From Serilophus lunatus (lineage: Eukaryota; Chordata; Aves; Passeriformes; Eurylaimidae): DNA of 64,000 nucleotides. Below, one piece after another: positions 53,658 to 64,000 of this stretch (within the stretch, counting starts at the first letter, position 1; each line of letters opens with the position of its first letter). The stretch covers positions 1 through 64,000 of the forward strand of contig VXBA01001192.1 in assembly GCA_013399895.1 (NCBI GenBank), read 5' to 3'. The translations under genes and the position numbers were made by a program. The notes below the pieces were generated by a model. It made no database searches. It was not told where the DNA came from and saw nothing but the letters and a program-made list of their open reading frames with translations.

Positions 53658-56408
53658 AGGACTCTGAAAAGCAGGTAAAAATTCCCTGCATGCATAAAAA
53701 ATGTATGTAAATGCCACCAGTGATAAAATTTTTAAAAAGGAGAAGGAAGAGGCAGTTACAAATAAATCTGTCAGCTGACAATTGTAACTGCATAGACTCA
53801 CGGGAGCACTAAAGCTGTATTTTTTTGATAATACAGGAAGGAAAGATGCTTCTATATCCCCACCCTGGCTCTATTTCCATGTATTACAATCAAAACTGTA
53901 TGGTGACATCTTCTACTTGCCACTCTAAGTGCAACATTGACCTGCGCCTGGTGTTCAGCCTAGTGTGAGGGGGAATGCTGAGAGGAAATGAAGAGCATCA
54001 AAGAAGCAGCCAAAAGCATTAGTGGTTTAAGCCATAATGCTCCTCTGTTTTTAGAGTTCCAGCTACAGGAGTTGTGGAAGAACACTGAGAGCTTCAGAAC
54101 AGTTATTTTTGACTCCTTTGTTTAAAAAAACTTTTGGGGTTACAGAATGATGATTGGAACATGACCTAAGCATGTCCTAAGGTGCCACAAAAAGATGTCA
54201 AACAAAAAAACACCTACAAGCCTAACATGCTTAGGAAAAATATTATTACAATACTCTAGTAGATTTTGGATGCTGAGGCTAGATGTGAGGCAACAGGTAC
54301 AAAAGTAGAGCTACATGTCCCCCATCCCAGGGCCAGAGGAAAGCCTTGCTCTTCCCACAGGAGGCAGTACCAATTACTATGTTTTTAACAGCTCCTAGTC
54401 ACCAGCTAATAGATTGATGCCTCCAGAGCTGGCTTCCTCCCCAGCCCTTTCTTACTAAGTTACACAAAGGTATTCAAGTCCTTTCACCAACGCACAGCAG
54501 TAGAGATATCAGTCCTTCCACCCTAAGCAGATCCTTCTTTAAGATCTGTCAACCAGGGAGGTGGAGGCCCTGGTGAAAGCAGTTAATGCAGCAGTTTATG
54601 TTGGACAAACCCCATTTTACCTTCTCTGGAAGCATTGTAACTGTTCTGTGTGACCCACTTTGCCTGCTCCTGGTGACACTGCCATTTATCTTGCTGAGGT
54701 AGCTAGGCCCTCGTGAACAGCAGATGACAGAAGATTTTTGTTAGTCTTTAGCTCTTGTATCTTGGGGAAAGCAAGGCACAGATTCTATGGCTGCTGCTGT
54801 TCCAGCATCCTTGAGTCTTCCATAGTCTGCTCCAGACTCGAAGGCAAGGATTTACATTGACCTATTCTAAGTAAGCTCTGATTCATCACATCAATGACAG
54901 ACAAGAGCGAGAATGTCCTGGAAGTCATGACTGTCTCTGCCTTACTGGAGTGTTCTGCTATAAAAGCAAGGTAGTACATTTTTACCACAGAACTGGAGGT
55001 TTACAAGTGACTTAGAAGCTGACGATCTAAGGATACATCGCTCAAAGCTGAATGGAGGTTGTGGATTCCCAGGAGAGTGGACTCAACCACCCTGACCCAT
55101 AGCAAAACTAGATTTGCAGAGAAGACTGTGAATCTGCTATTTTCACATCCAAGCTCCACCACCAAGCGCATGGTTCCACCTTGCAGAAATGCAAGAGAAA
55201 CGACCACAGAATGATAGTGCTGAGGCTGGTTCTGTGTAGCAAGTCAATTCCTTAGTTTCTTTTACTGCATCAGATTCACATGTACAAAGGGAAAAAACTC
55301 AGCAAACATTTTTATGTCCAAATTACAGACCTAGCTGCATGGATGCTGGTGGAAAAGATCCCTCAAAACTAAGTGTAACTTTCAAGCCAAGATCACTAAC
55401 ATTATGCTTTTATTTATCCCACAAAGTCCTTAGGCCATGTGGAGGAACAGGGTTTGCAGCTGCAGCTGCAATTCACTGACACAAAGGCTTTTCTGTCTCC
55501 CAGATTATCAGAGATGGATAACAAAGTAAGATTGAGAAGACAGTTTTCTCCATATTCCATAATGAAAGTGTATCTACCGAGATTAATCTTGTACTAACAC
55601 ATTGCATTTTTCAATTAAGAGCAGTCAGAGAAACGTGAAGAAAAAAAACATGCACTAACAGCCTTACATTGTTGTGGCAGAATGGTGACAGTCACTACAA
55701 AGGTCATTTTGGTACTTTCTGCCACTGTAGCACCCTTTGGAGAGCAGGTGAAAGGAAAGAAACTTCAAATCTAAGATATAATGCCTCTCCATGCTATCAT
55801 GCTTTGGCTGTCTTTTCCCTCCCCTTCTTCCACAACATTCCCCGTGTTTGATGTTCATATACACTTACGGAGTCGACCAAGAAACCCCTTCACATTTCTG
55901 TTTGATTTTAGCTTTGCTATTATCTATTCCAAGAAAAACAAGCTGGCAATTTCAATATTCTATGTGAATATCAACAACCTAAAGGAGCAAAGACAAGTGT
56001 AAGGAGTTGGCACCAGCACATACACTTGCTCTGGGGACAAGCTGATTTCCCTGGGCCACAAAAACAAACACTGGGGGATTAGCAGAGCATCCTCCAAATG
56101 GGGCAGAGAAATTAAGGGCTCACATTCGTATTGCTTTATTTGTTTCTATCAATCTTAGCAGGGTTATTCTGGACTTACTCCATATGTATTGGCTACTATC
56201 ATTGCTCCCAAAGGCAATCAGCTCCTGTAAAATTTGAGTCATCCTCTGTTGAAGAATGGTTGACAGAACAGGGACATGGATCCCTGGAGCCGCTGTTGTG
56301 GGAAACTCCATGCTAGCTAAAGTAAGCAGGGATCAGGGGAGAAGGCCACAGAACAAAGAGCAAGTCATGCTGAATTGAACAGTGAACGGTCATCTTGTCC
56401 TTTAGCCT

Positions 56409-56713
56409 TGTGGTTTGCAACTATGAAAAAATAAGTAGCTAGATAGACAAGGGAGTGAGAGAACAGCAGCTGCAAGTACGAAGCAATGGGTATCAAAATA
56501 GGGACAGAAAGATAGAATAACAGTAGACAAAGAAATTGTAAGCATTGCTAAAGAAACTGCAAGTAGGAAGAACATGCAAATTATGATCTATAAGTCGTAG
56601 CCAATTGTGCCTTGTTGCTATGAATATATTATGTAATATATTATGGGCAATAAAGTTGGAGCTTGCATTATCAATCATATCGATTGGCTGCTTGCTTTCC
56701 TCCGCCATCCGCA
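56409..56713 (+). mobile_element. Probable solo LTR of an endogenous retrovirus, about 305 bp
   Basis: The segment starts TGTGGTTTGC and ends CCGCCATCCGCA, so it has the TG...CA ends of retroviral LTRs. Five bases either side, agcct (56404-56408) and atcct (56714-56718), differ at one position and may be an aged target-site duplication. A poly(A) signal AATAAA lies at 56649-56654. It is followed by about 60 bases ending in a pyrimidine-rich block, as expected for R-U5. An 11-base direct repeat, AATATATTATG, occurs just before the signal (56623-56633 and 56635-56645). No gag, pol or env sequence is beside it, which fits a solo LTR left by recombination. It is antisense to ADGRL3. The family is not identified. 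Confidence 0.5.
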
Positions 56714-57185
56714 ATCCTCTACAGTGAACATGTCTCTTCCCTAATCTTGAAAAAATCTCAAGCAACAGCAATGAGGATTGAATCCTGGCCTGAACCGCTA
56801 CACAACCCCTTCTGTACCCTTTACACACCTGATGGGCAGCTGAAATCTGGTTATTTGCATTTTGCCATCAGCTTCCTGTGTCTTTCCACTGTAATTAGGA
56901 AGGAAAGGTGCAAGACAGAGGGGAGGACCTAAGGTATACCTGTCCCTGCAGAGGTAGACTAATGGGGAGAGCAAAATAGCTTGTGAAGTACATTCAAAGT
57001 TATGTAATGGGGACACAGTTGTCTGTCATACGTCTCTCTTGCAGGAAATAATTTGCTCCCAAGAGTGTCCTTGGATGGAGGGTGGTAACTGTACCATGGA
57101 GGCTCTATGAACAAGTGAGTGATGTGCACCCACGCTTACAGATGGTTCACAATGCACGTGAATGGAGACTGTCTCACTGACTCAC

Positions 57186-57266
57186 CCTTGGATGGCGGTC
57201 TCTCCAGATCCGAATCAAGGTGAATCGGTGGGGCAATGTAGGAAACCTGCCCATGGTGAGCCTGCC
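57186..57266 (-). CDS. ADGRL3: ADGRL3 (latrophilin-3) exon: linker after the olfactomedin domain
   Basis: This is an 81-bp internal coding exon. On the minus strand it follows an acceptor ending gtccacag and is followed by the donor gtgagtca. It starts with the last two bases of a codon, encodes 26 whole codons and ends with one base of the next. The peptide contains HHGQVSYIAPPIHLDSDLER, which is the signature latrophilins carry just after the olfactomedin domain. Latrophilins are adhesion GPCRs that bind teneurins and FLRTs at synapses. This segment joins the ligand-binding head to the glycosylated stalk. The next exon found (17895-17587) begins with the two bases needed to complete the split codon, giving Gly followed by the start of the stalk. 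Both flanking introns are phase 1, so skipping the exon would keep the frame. The preceding olfactomedin exon is not in the window. Recognition rests on remembered family sequence plus splice and phase consistency. Confidence 0.9.
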
Positions 57267-58675
57267 CTGTGGACAAATAAGTGGTTTAGTTCTGCTGTTT
57301 CCTACAGAGATCTATCAGGGCTATAATCAAATACACAGCATTTTTATGGCACCAGATTAAAAACAGGTGTGCAAGTATTTTGTTCTATTGTGCATTTTTC
57401 ACAAGGAACTTCCATTTTGTGCAGACATCTGATGAGAAGTTGAAAACACTCCCATCTCTTTCGCATTTTTGTTGCAGACATGGGTAGTCTGCTGAACTTT
57501 AGTTATACCTGCTTTACCACTACCACATACACTTTGCACCACGTTCTCTCGGAAGGCCATATGCTACAGAAGACGACTGATTTCACATAAGCCCATCCAA
57601 TCTGTTCATCTCATTATAACAGGAGAAGCAAACAATTCTATGTCACAGCAATTTTTGAAGGAAGCTTGGTATGAAGCACAATTCCACCTGTTTATCCCAC
57701 CTGCCGAGGACGTAAGATGTAATGTTTCAGAACTCAGCATTCCTTTCACCTTGGCGGAAACTTTTTGGTTCCCAACGCCACCGTGCAGTTTCACAGTTGC
57801 TAAAGGCTCAATTTTTCTCCAGCAATTTGGAGGTAACTCTATAGAGAAACTTCTATTTATAATAAAAACATTTTGTTATAATTCATCTATTTACTGTAAC
57901 AATTTACAGGGCTGTTAATCTCTTTTTCTAAACATGGAAAGTTAATGACACATAGATTATGATAACAGTTAGAGTAACCTTCCCGTTTCAAGTAAAATTC
58001 GCTCTGCAATAAAAGCAGTTGATTCCTCTTATGAGACACATTCCAAATAATTAATACGGCTCCCTGTTGACACTTGCTGTTGTTGCTCCAAGCAATTTCC
58101 AAGCTAGCGTCACAGGCAGCGGCACAGTGATACAGTCTTCAGGCTGCTTTGTAATGACATCCAGGAATACCACAAGCATGGTATGCTGGTGAACATAATA
58201 TGTTGAAAACATTTCTTCAGGGAGATAAAATATTAATGGAAAAGGGAAGGGGAAAAAAACAAAACAAGAAGTGTGTCTGAATGGGCAGGTTATATTTACT
58301 GCTTTACACTGAGGGTGAGTCAGATAATTTGCATTATTAGCCATTACAACAACTGGACATAATTCAGGTTTAAAATCTACCGACACATCATAAATTCTGT
58401 ATTTGCTTTAAAGTGCTGTAACATGGGAAATCTGCTTCAGGCAAACCCATAGCTAATAACGAGTTACTCTGCTTTCCTCTTCTCGTTTACATGTTAAAAA
58501 TCCATTTGATGTCATTAGTAAGCACAAGTCATCATTTAATAGCTGCTCAGTTCTGCAGCAGAAACAGGCAAAAGGTCTGCTTTCACTCCAAGCTGCTCAA
58601 TGTGCAGGATCAGTGCCTTTATAACCATAGAACAGTCTCCCCATTTGCTGCATCAAAGACACGACAGAAATTTAA

Positions 58676-59190
58676 AACAGCTGAGGTTGGCAGGGAACTC
58701 TAAAACTACCTAATCATTTCAAGGGCCCATAGCAAGTGTCTAATCTGATTTTTAGTACCTCCAAAGATGAAGACTCCACTATCTCTCTGGACCATCTGTA
58801 CCAGTGATTGGCCACCCTCACAGTTAATAAAAAAGAAAACCTTTTCCACTATCTGCCTCTAAAAAGAGCCTGGCTCTGCCTTCTTTAGTCTCCCTTATCA
58901 TGTATTTATACATAGCAGTAAGGTCGCCTGGATGATCTGGTCCAAGCTGGGCAGTCCCATCTCTCCTCAGCCTCTCCCACCATAAAGATGCTTCAATTCC
59001 TTAATCAGCACTGTGGTTCTTTATTGGACTGGCTCCAGTAAGGCCCTGTTTCTCTTGCACTGGGTAGCCTAGAACTGGACCCAATATTCCAGGTATGTCT
59101 CACCAGGACTGAGTAGAGGAATACGATTACCTCCTCCAACTTCTGGCAATGCTCCGCCTAGTGCAACCTAGGAGCCTGGTGGTCTTTTTT
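58676..59190 (-). mobile_element. Old, diverged CR1 LINE fragment (3' region)
   Basis: The plus strand reads as the reverse complement of a CR1 3' region. GAGGTTGGCAGGGAACTCTA is at the 3' edge. Then come blocks resembling the C-terminal ORF2 coding region, such as gattggccaccctcacagtt, 'ctctcctcagcctctcccacc' and 'ctggacccaatattccaggt'. It is clearly more decayed than the three CR1 copies at 8.7-14.7 kb, with many indels, and is 5'-truncated. It lies in the same orientation as ADGRL3. The boundaries are approximate. Confidence 0.75.
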
Positions 59191-60408
59191 GCCCTATGGG
59201 CATAATGCTAACACATGTTCTTTGGGGGTTTTTTTGTTTGGTGTTTGTTTTGGTTTGTTTTTTTATAATTACCTGGTCTTCTTGGAACCAAGTAATCCCC
59301 AAACCAAAAATTAATGATTCTGAAAGCTTAACGGACCAGGTTGGAGTAAAAATTATACGTATACAGTATATAATAGAATACAAAACACTGTGAGTTTGTT
59401 TAGACATTCATTCCAAACCAGCAATAACTATGGAAGGTTATTCATATTTTATAAAAGATTTTACCTTATATGGAGGAAGCAGTAGCATCAATTGCTTGCT
59501 ATTGATAAACGAGACAAGTTGTAGAAAGCTTTTATCTACCTGCTGCTGATGCAAAACACAATACTTAAAAAAAAAAATCAAACTTGACTTCTGTCATACT
59601 GCACTTCCTGTAATGCTAATAAATCAATATTTGTATTTTAATACTCTCTCTATAAAAAAGTAATGTACAAAATTGTTGTGATTGACTTTCTAGGCAAGAT
59701 TGCCGGCTCGTTTGTTATTCAGAGTCTTCGCATTTGAGGAACAAAGGCTCTTCATTGCTGAGTCCTCAGTTTTATTTTCAGGATCAGGATACCTTATAAA
59801 TCTCTTATTAATCAACAGAATCACATTTTTGGTTTGGTTTTACTGTAGTTGGCAGCATGACCTCTGAGACAGTTGAGGGAAGGGAGGCAAAGGTAGGTAG
59901 CTGAAGCGAGGCTTGGCAATGGAACTGGTGCACGAGCGCACAGTCCTCCTGGCATTCCAAGTTCCAAGTTCTGCCACTGACTCCATTATAAACTAAAATT
60001 TTACCTAATGGACCTATAAAAGATTTTGATACTGATAACACTGGTGCAGCTCAAGTTGATTACAAAGACTGACAGAATAAGCTTTGCCAAATAAGGCCAA
60101 CTTCCAGTCCCTTTTGAGTGAGTTTTGTAGTTTCACATGCTTACTGCAAGCCCCAGCTCTGGGAACGAGTGACTCTTTATTGTCCCCTCTTCAGTTCCAG
60201 CACCTGTAGAAAAGGACTTTAAAAGGGGCATGTTAAGAGTATTTATGAGATGGGAGGGAAAAAAAAATGGCAGAAACACTGAAAACCTGTCTCTCCAATC
60301 CTTAAGCTGTTTTTTCTGCATGTGGAATCTGAGCTTACAATAGTGCAGCACCAGGAGGGGGGACCTGGCCTCCCTTACCATCTCTCCAGCTGCCAGGCAT
60401 TCATATCT

Positions 60409-60420
60409 ACACACACACAC
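60409..60420. repeat. (AC)6 microsatellite
   Basis: Six AC dinucleotides within ctacacacacacacat; a short simple repeat. Confidence 0.8.
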
Positions 60421-62601
60421 ATCTATTAACCCACAAGCCTAGTTGTTTGACTGCTCTTTGAGCTCATCCTAACCAAAGCTGGCTTGGTACCCACGCTTAT
60501 TGGAGTCGAAATGTCTGGTGTCAGTTCCTTTCTGAATTTTGAAGGATGTGGCAAAGAAAACTGCATCTTGATTTTAGATTAAAAAAAAATAGACTTCTAA
60601 CAAAATACAAAAGGTCAAGATGTCTCTACTGTTGATGAGAAGTTGATCATGCCTCATATTGTAACAGCTTGCGTGGCCTTCTCCAGCTCCCAGTCTGCTT
60701 ATAACCATCTGCTGTTTCTGCAGCCAGCTCCCAGGTAAAAAAGTAAACCACAATCAAATGTAATCATCAAAGCAACATCTGATTAAGTTGCCAATTTTGT
60801 ATGTACTAGCTAAGGTTGTGCTCCATTTCCCTTACTCCTCTTGCGGGTGAGGTCTGGGCACTGGGCATGGCTGGTGGCCATGGGTCCCTTTTGAGTGGCA
60901 GGTGCTGGGCAGGCCACAGGCAACAAGGGGTAATGCTGGAAGATAACTGTGGGTCAGTCCTGGTCTGCTTTTATTGTACCATAGCACAAAGATTCAGGTC
61001 TGGCCAACACTGCATAAATATCAAACCCATCTCACGTGAGGCAGAGCAAGTAACACAGGTAGCCACAAACTGTCTTCATAGCAGCCAAGCCATATGCAGG
61101 TGTGCGACAACGTGACAATGTGAAAAAAGCGTGTTTGGCAGAATCAATTTTGGAAGCAAAATCTGGATATGACCTTGAAAGTCTATCTGGTGATATGGCC
61201 TCCCTTGGGTAGAGCGAACGAGAAAGATGTTTATGAACTAGAAAAAGTGCTTGACTGGCCATTATTTCCAAGTCTGAAAGATGAGAGATATGACACATTT
61301 TAAAAAGCCAATAACTTAGAAGAACAAAGATAATGTTTTGTGAAGACTGAAGGAAACATAATAGCTTGGCCTAAGGGATTTTTTTTTTCATTATTTTTTT
61401 AAAAGGGATCTGGATGCTCATAGACAGAAAATAAACACCCACATATCTTCAAGAATCTGCCCCTAAGTGATTTAGTCATCTACAGATACAACGATATAAA
61501 ACTTCAGAAAAAAAATCTGCAAAGGCATGGACTAACCAAGAAAAGCAGCAACAAAGCAGTCTCATCTGTTTATCTACTGAAATAATTTCCCACAATCCTA
61601 TTTGGAAACAAAGCCACTATTTGCAGCATCTAACAGGCAGGCCTCCCTCTTGATCCTATATCAAGTTTCCCATGCTAGTGACATTTGATTTTTTTTAGAG
61701 TGCAACTCCTGTCATCACTATGCACATGGAAAATCCTTCTGCCTGGCCCTTGCTTTTTACCTGAGATTTTCCTGTGCACTGTCAAAGAGAAAACCTGAGG
61801 AGAAGACATAAGACTGAGAGATTCAAACCCCTAGAAGCAAAGATAATGCACATTTACTAGACTAAAAATAAGGCTTTTCAAAACATCTGATGAGAGACCT
61901 CCTAAACATCTGATGTCTTGTTTCCCAAAGCTCTGGTGCTATGAAGCTGGTGGTGCCATGAAGAGAACTATAATCCTCGGAATGGATGGTTCTCGTTTTT
62001 CCCTACTGCTCCTTTGCTTAGTACCTATTGTACCACGATGGGTATGGACAGTCATGCAGAACTGCAGTTCTGCCTCATGCCTGACCCAGTTCCAGCAGCA
62101 GCAATGAGAAGCCACCAGGAGATATATTTTTTAAACAAACATGCTTCAAACTCGTTGTTCTCAAGGGGTGAGAATCCCCTTTCTTTGCTGTTCTTATCCA
62201 GAGGCAATCACTGCAACACATTTTTTTGCTGTCATGTCAGATTACTCAGATTTCCACCCATTTTTCAACCTCTTTGAGCATGATTTTGTATCCACAGGTT
62301 CACCAGTTCTCAAGATCCTTCTTAGACAACATAGCTAGCATTTCAAGAAGAGAATTTAATTTCATGCTGGTATCTCTGGTGACCTGTGTTCTCAGGTACT
62401 GCTTCTCCTACTACACCCCTTGTTGTCTGCACTTCCGAATGCAGACACCTCCATGGATTTAATCCCTCATCTGTTAGGCCACTTGCTTGGATCACTAATG
62501 AGTTGGCACCCATAAAACAGTACATTGATTCCTGAGATTGATTTCAGTTCTTCACACAGTTTTACTTTTTTTGTAACAATGGGATGGGCACATATTAGGT
62601 G

Positions 62602-62619
62602 TATATATATATATATATT
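62602..62619. repeat. (TA)9 microsatellite
   Basis: Nine TA dinucleotides in an AT-rich intron stretch. More TA-like sequence continues to about 62635. Confidence 0.85.
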
Positions 62620-64000
62620 CTATGTAGATATATACTCTAAGGAAAAGTCTTAGAAAATATCCTGACAATTTTACTAGTATCTTTACAGAGAAAGTATTCT
62701 TTGCATACTTAGTCTTTTTTTAACCTCTACGTAGTTTGTCTATGATGATCAAATCTGTAAAATACAACAATAATTTTGGCCAGATTTCTGTAATTCTCTA
62801 AGGGTTAATGGAACTTCAAAAAAAAAACTAATTTATTTTCTAACAGAAGACTACATTCACTCTGTTGGACTGCAGTTTCTAGGATCATCACTCTCATCCC
62901 TTTTTAATTTCCAAAATTAGTACATTTTTTACTTGTCCTTTTTCCTCCCCTCATGAATTTTGTTGAATCTCATAATATGTAGGAATATATAAAAACATAT
63001 GGAAAGATAAATTAAAAAGCTGGCAGGTTTGCAGATATGCTGTTATACAAATTTCATTCAGACTTATCACTCGGCATATATTCAGTCTTCTCCCAGCAGC
63101 CTTTTTTTCTGCTTTTCATCAATGACTATCTTTACAAAACATCATTTTTTTACTGCCCACCCTTTTCCATTTTGCATTAAAAGCTTTCTTTTTAAATAAA
63201 GCTTTTATAAAGCTATTCTCTACCCCAGACATGTCAGAGTTAGCACTGATTCTGTTCACTGGTTCATTTATTCATAGCCTTTTATGGAGTATCTCTCTTT
63301 CATCTGTACATCTTGCTTTCATCTTTCAGTGCCCTTTTAACTCCTTAGGGTAGCAGCAGCTCACTCGCTCCCTCTTTTTCCCTCCCTCTATCCCAGGGTC
63401 ATTTCCTTGTCCTTCTCTCAAAGCCATGAACGCTTCTGAATACAAGAAAACCCTCTTTTGCAATGGGAACTCTCTGGCTACGTTACCTCTGCCCTCTTGC
63501 CATTTTGCCTCTTGTATTTCACACCAGGAACCATGACAAGCTCAAAGCATCTGCAACCGGAAAAGTAGGGTACCTGCAAGAGTGGCTGCCACAGAGGGAC
63601 AGCTCCTGGTCGCATCTGCCTGCTGGAAATGCAGGTTACCAACACCGGCAGCCTCAATGGGCACTGATAGAGAGCCTTCCATCCACATTGAGGAGAGAGC
63701 TTTCATATAAAGCCAGCATAACAAGTAAATGTTTCTTTTCCCATACTGTTCCTGACAGAAGTAAATTCCTAATATTGTAACACTACCTGGTTTTCAGCCA
63801 CAAATTTCTTTTGAAGCTGTCCAAGAAAGTGTATAAGAGTAGCTTCTTCAGATGCCAATATTATGTCCTCATGTTTAAACTCTGAGTGTAGGAGATGCAG
63901 GACTACTTTTTTTTCTGGAAAAAGCCCTGCTTTGATATATGCATTTTGCTTCTCTGCTATTCAAAGAGACGGGTCAACAGAAAAACTCAAAAGGAATCAA

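Larger units (their letters stand above)
17896..57185 (-). other. ADGRL3: ADGRL3 intron, 39.3 kb, between the post-olfactomedin linker and the stalk exon
   Basis: This is a phase-1 intron. It runs from donor gtgagtca (minus strand, just below 57186) to the T-rich acceptor ttttttcag (just above 17895). Nearly all of it appears unique and AT-rich. Items seen in it are a 17-bp tandem repeat (21196-21239), a 22-bp palindrome (23209-23230), a G-rich tract (25012-25025), T tracts (26996-27011, 27771-27789, 39915-39933, 41486-41524), an A14 tract (35404-35417), a hairpin-like motif (53592-53657) and a probable solo LTR (56409-56713). The stretches in between (17896-21195, 27790-39914, 41525-53591 and 53658-56408) hold nothing I can name. 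Open frames of up to about 170 codons occur, for example 18403-18912, but none has a recognisable domain or splice support. Confidence 0.85.
57267..64000 (-). other. ADGRL3: ADGRL3 intron (partial), upstream of the linker exon
   Basis: This is intron sequence from the acceptor gtccacag above 57266 to the right window edge. The olfactomedin-domain exon that should precede the linker exon was looked for on the minus strand and not found, so it lies above 64000. Contents recognised are an old CR1 (58676-59190), a T/G-rich stretch (about 59221-59262), a short CA repeat (60409-60420) and a TA repeat (62602-62619). The remainder, including a somewhat GC-richer patch at 60830-61100, shows no gene or known repeat. 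Confidence 0.8.

Noticed and set aside
60830..61100. GC-richer patch with open frames, considered as an LTR or CpG promoter
   Set aside because: No TG/CA ends with duplication, no CpG clustering and no recognisable repeat text; left unassigned.
57267..64000. Olfactomedin-domain exon of ADGRL3
   Set aside because: No minus-strand frame here resembles an olfactomedin domain; it should lie above the window end.

Overview
The window looks like vertebrate, most probably avian, genomic DNA. There are no bacterial-style operons. Short coding exons with canonical GT-AG splice sites sit in long AT-rich introns. The recognisable repeats are mainly chicken-type CR1 LINE fragments, with one probable solo LTR and what looks like the tip of a hAT DNA transposon. 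A crocodilian or turtle cannot be excluded from sequence alone.

The only gene supported is on the minus strand: a central part of the latrophilin-3 adhesion GPCR gene (ADGRL3, also called LPHN3) or a very close relative. In transcript order (high to low coordinates) there are four coding exons: 57186-57266 (81 bp, linker after the olfactomedin domain), 17587-17895 (309 bp, Ser/Thr/Pro-rich stalk plus the first half of the hormone-receptor domain), 15501-15604 (104 bp, second half of that domain) and 4694-4879 (186 bp, start of the GAIN domain). They join into one uninterrupted reading frame of 226 codons with matching phases. The lectin and olfactomedin exons must lie above 64000 on this strand. 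The rest of GAIN, the GPS cleavage site and the seven-helix region must lie below position 1.

Layout: 1-4693 partial intron, with a hAT-like terminus at 1-44; 4694-4879 exon; 4880-15500 intron of 10.6 kb with three CR1 fragments (8694-9235 minus, 10940-12822 plus, 13590-14667 plus) and a CpG-containing hairpin between the last two; 15501-15604 exon; 15605-17586 short intron; 17587-17895 exon; 17896-57185 intron of 39.3 kb, mostly unique sequence, with a perfect 22-bp palindrome, small tandem and homopolymer repeats and a probable solo LTR at 56409-56713; 57186-57266 exon; 57267-64000 partial intron with an old CR1 at about 58676-59190.

No tRNA, rRNA, CRISPR, promoter or second protein gene could be supported. 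I found no convincing novel molecular system. The items most worth checking are the apparent divergence of the latrophilin exons, the hAT-like terminus at the window edge, and a few palindromic or hairpin motifs inside unique intron sequence.
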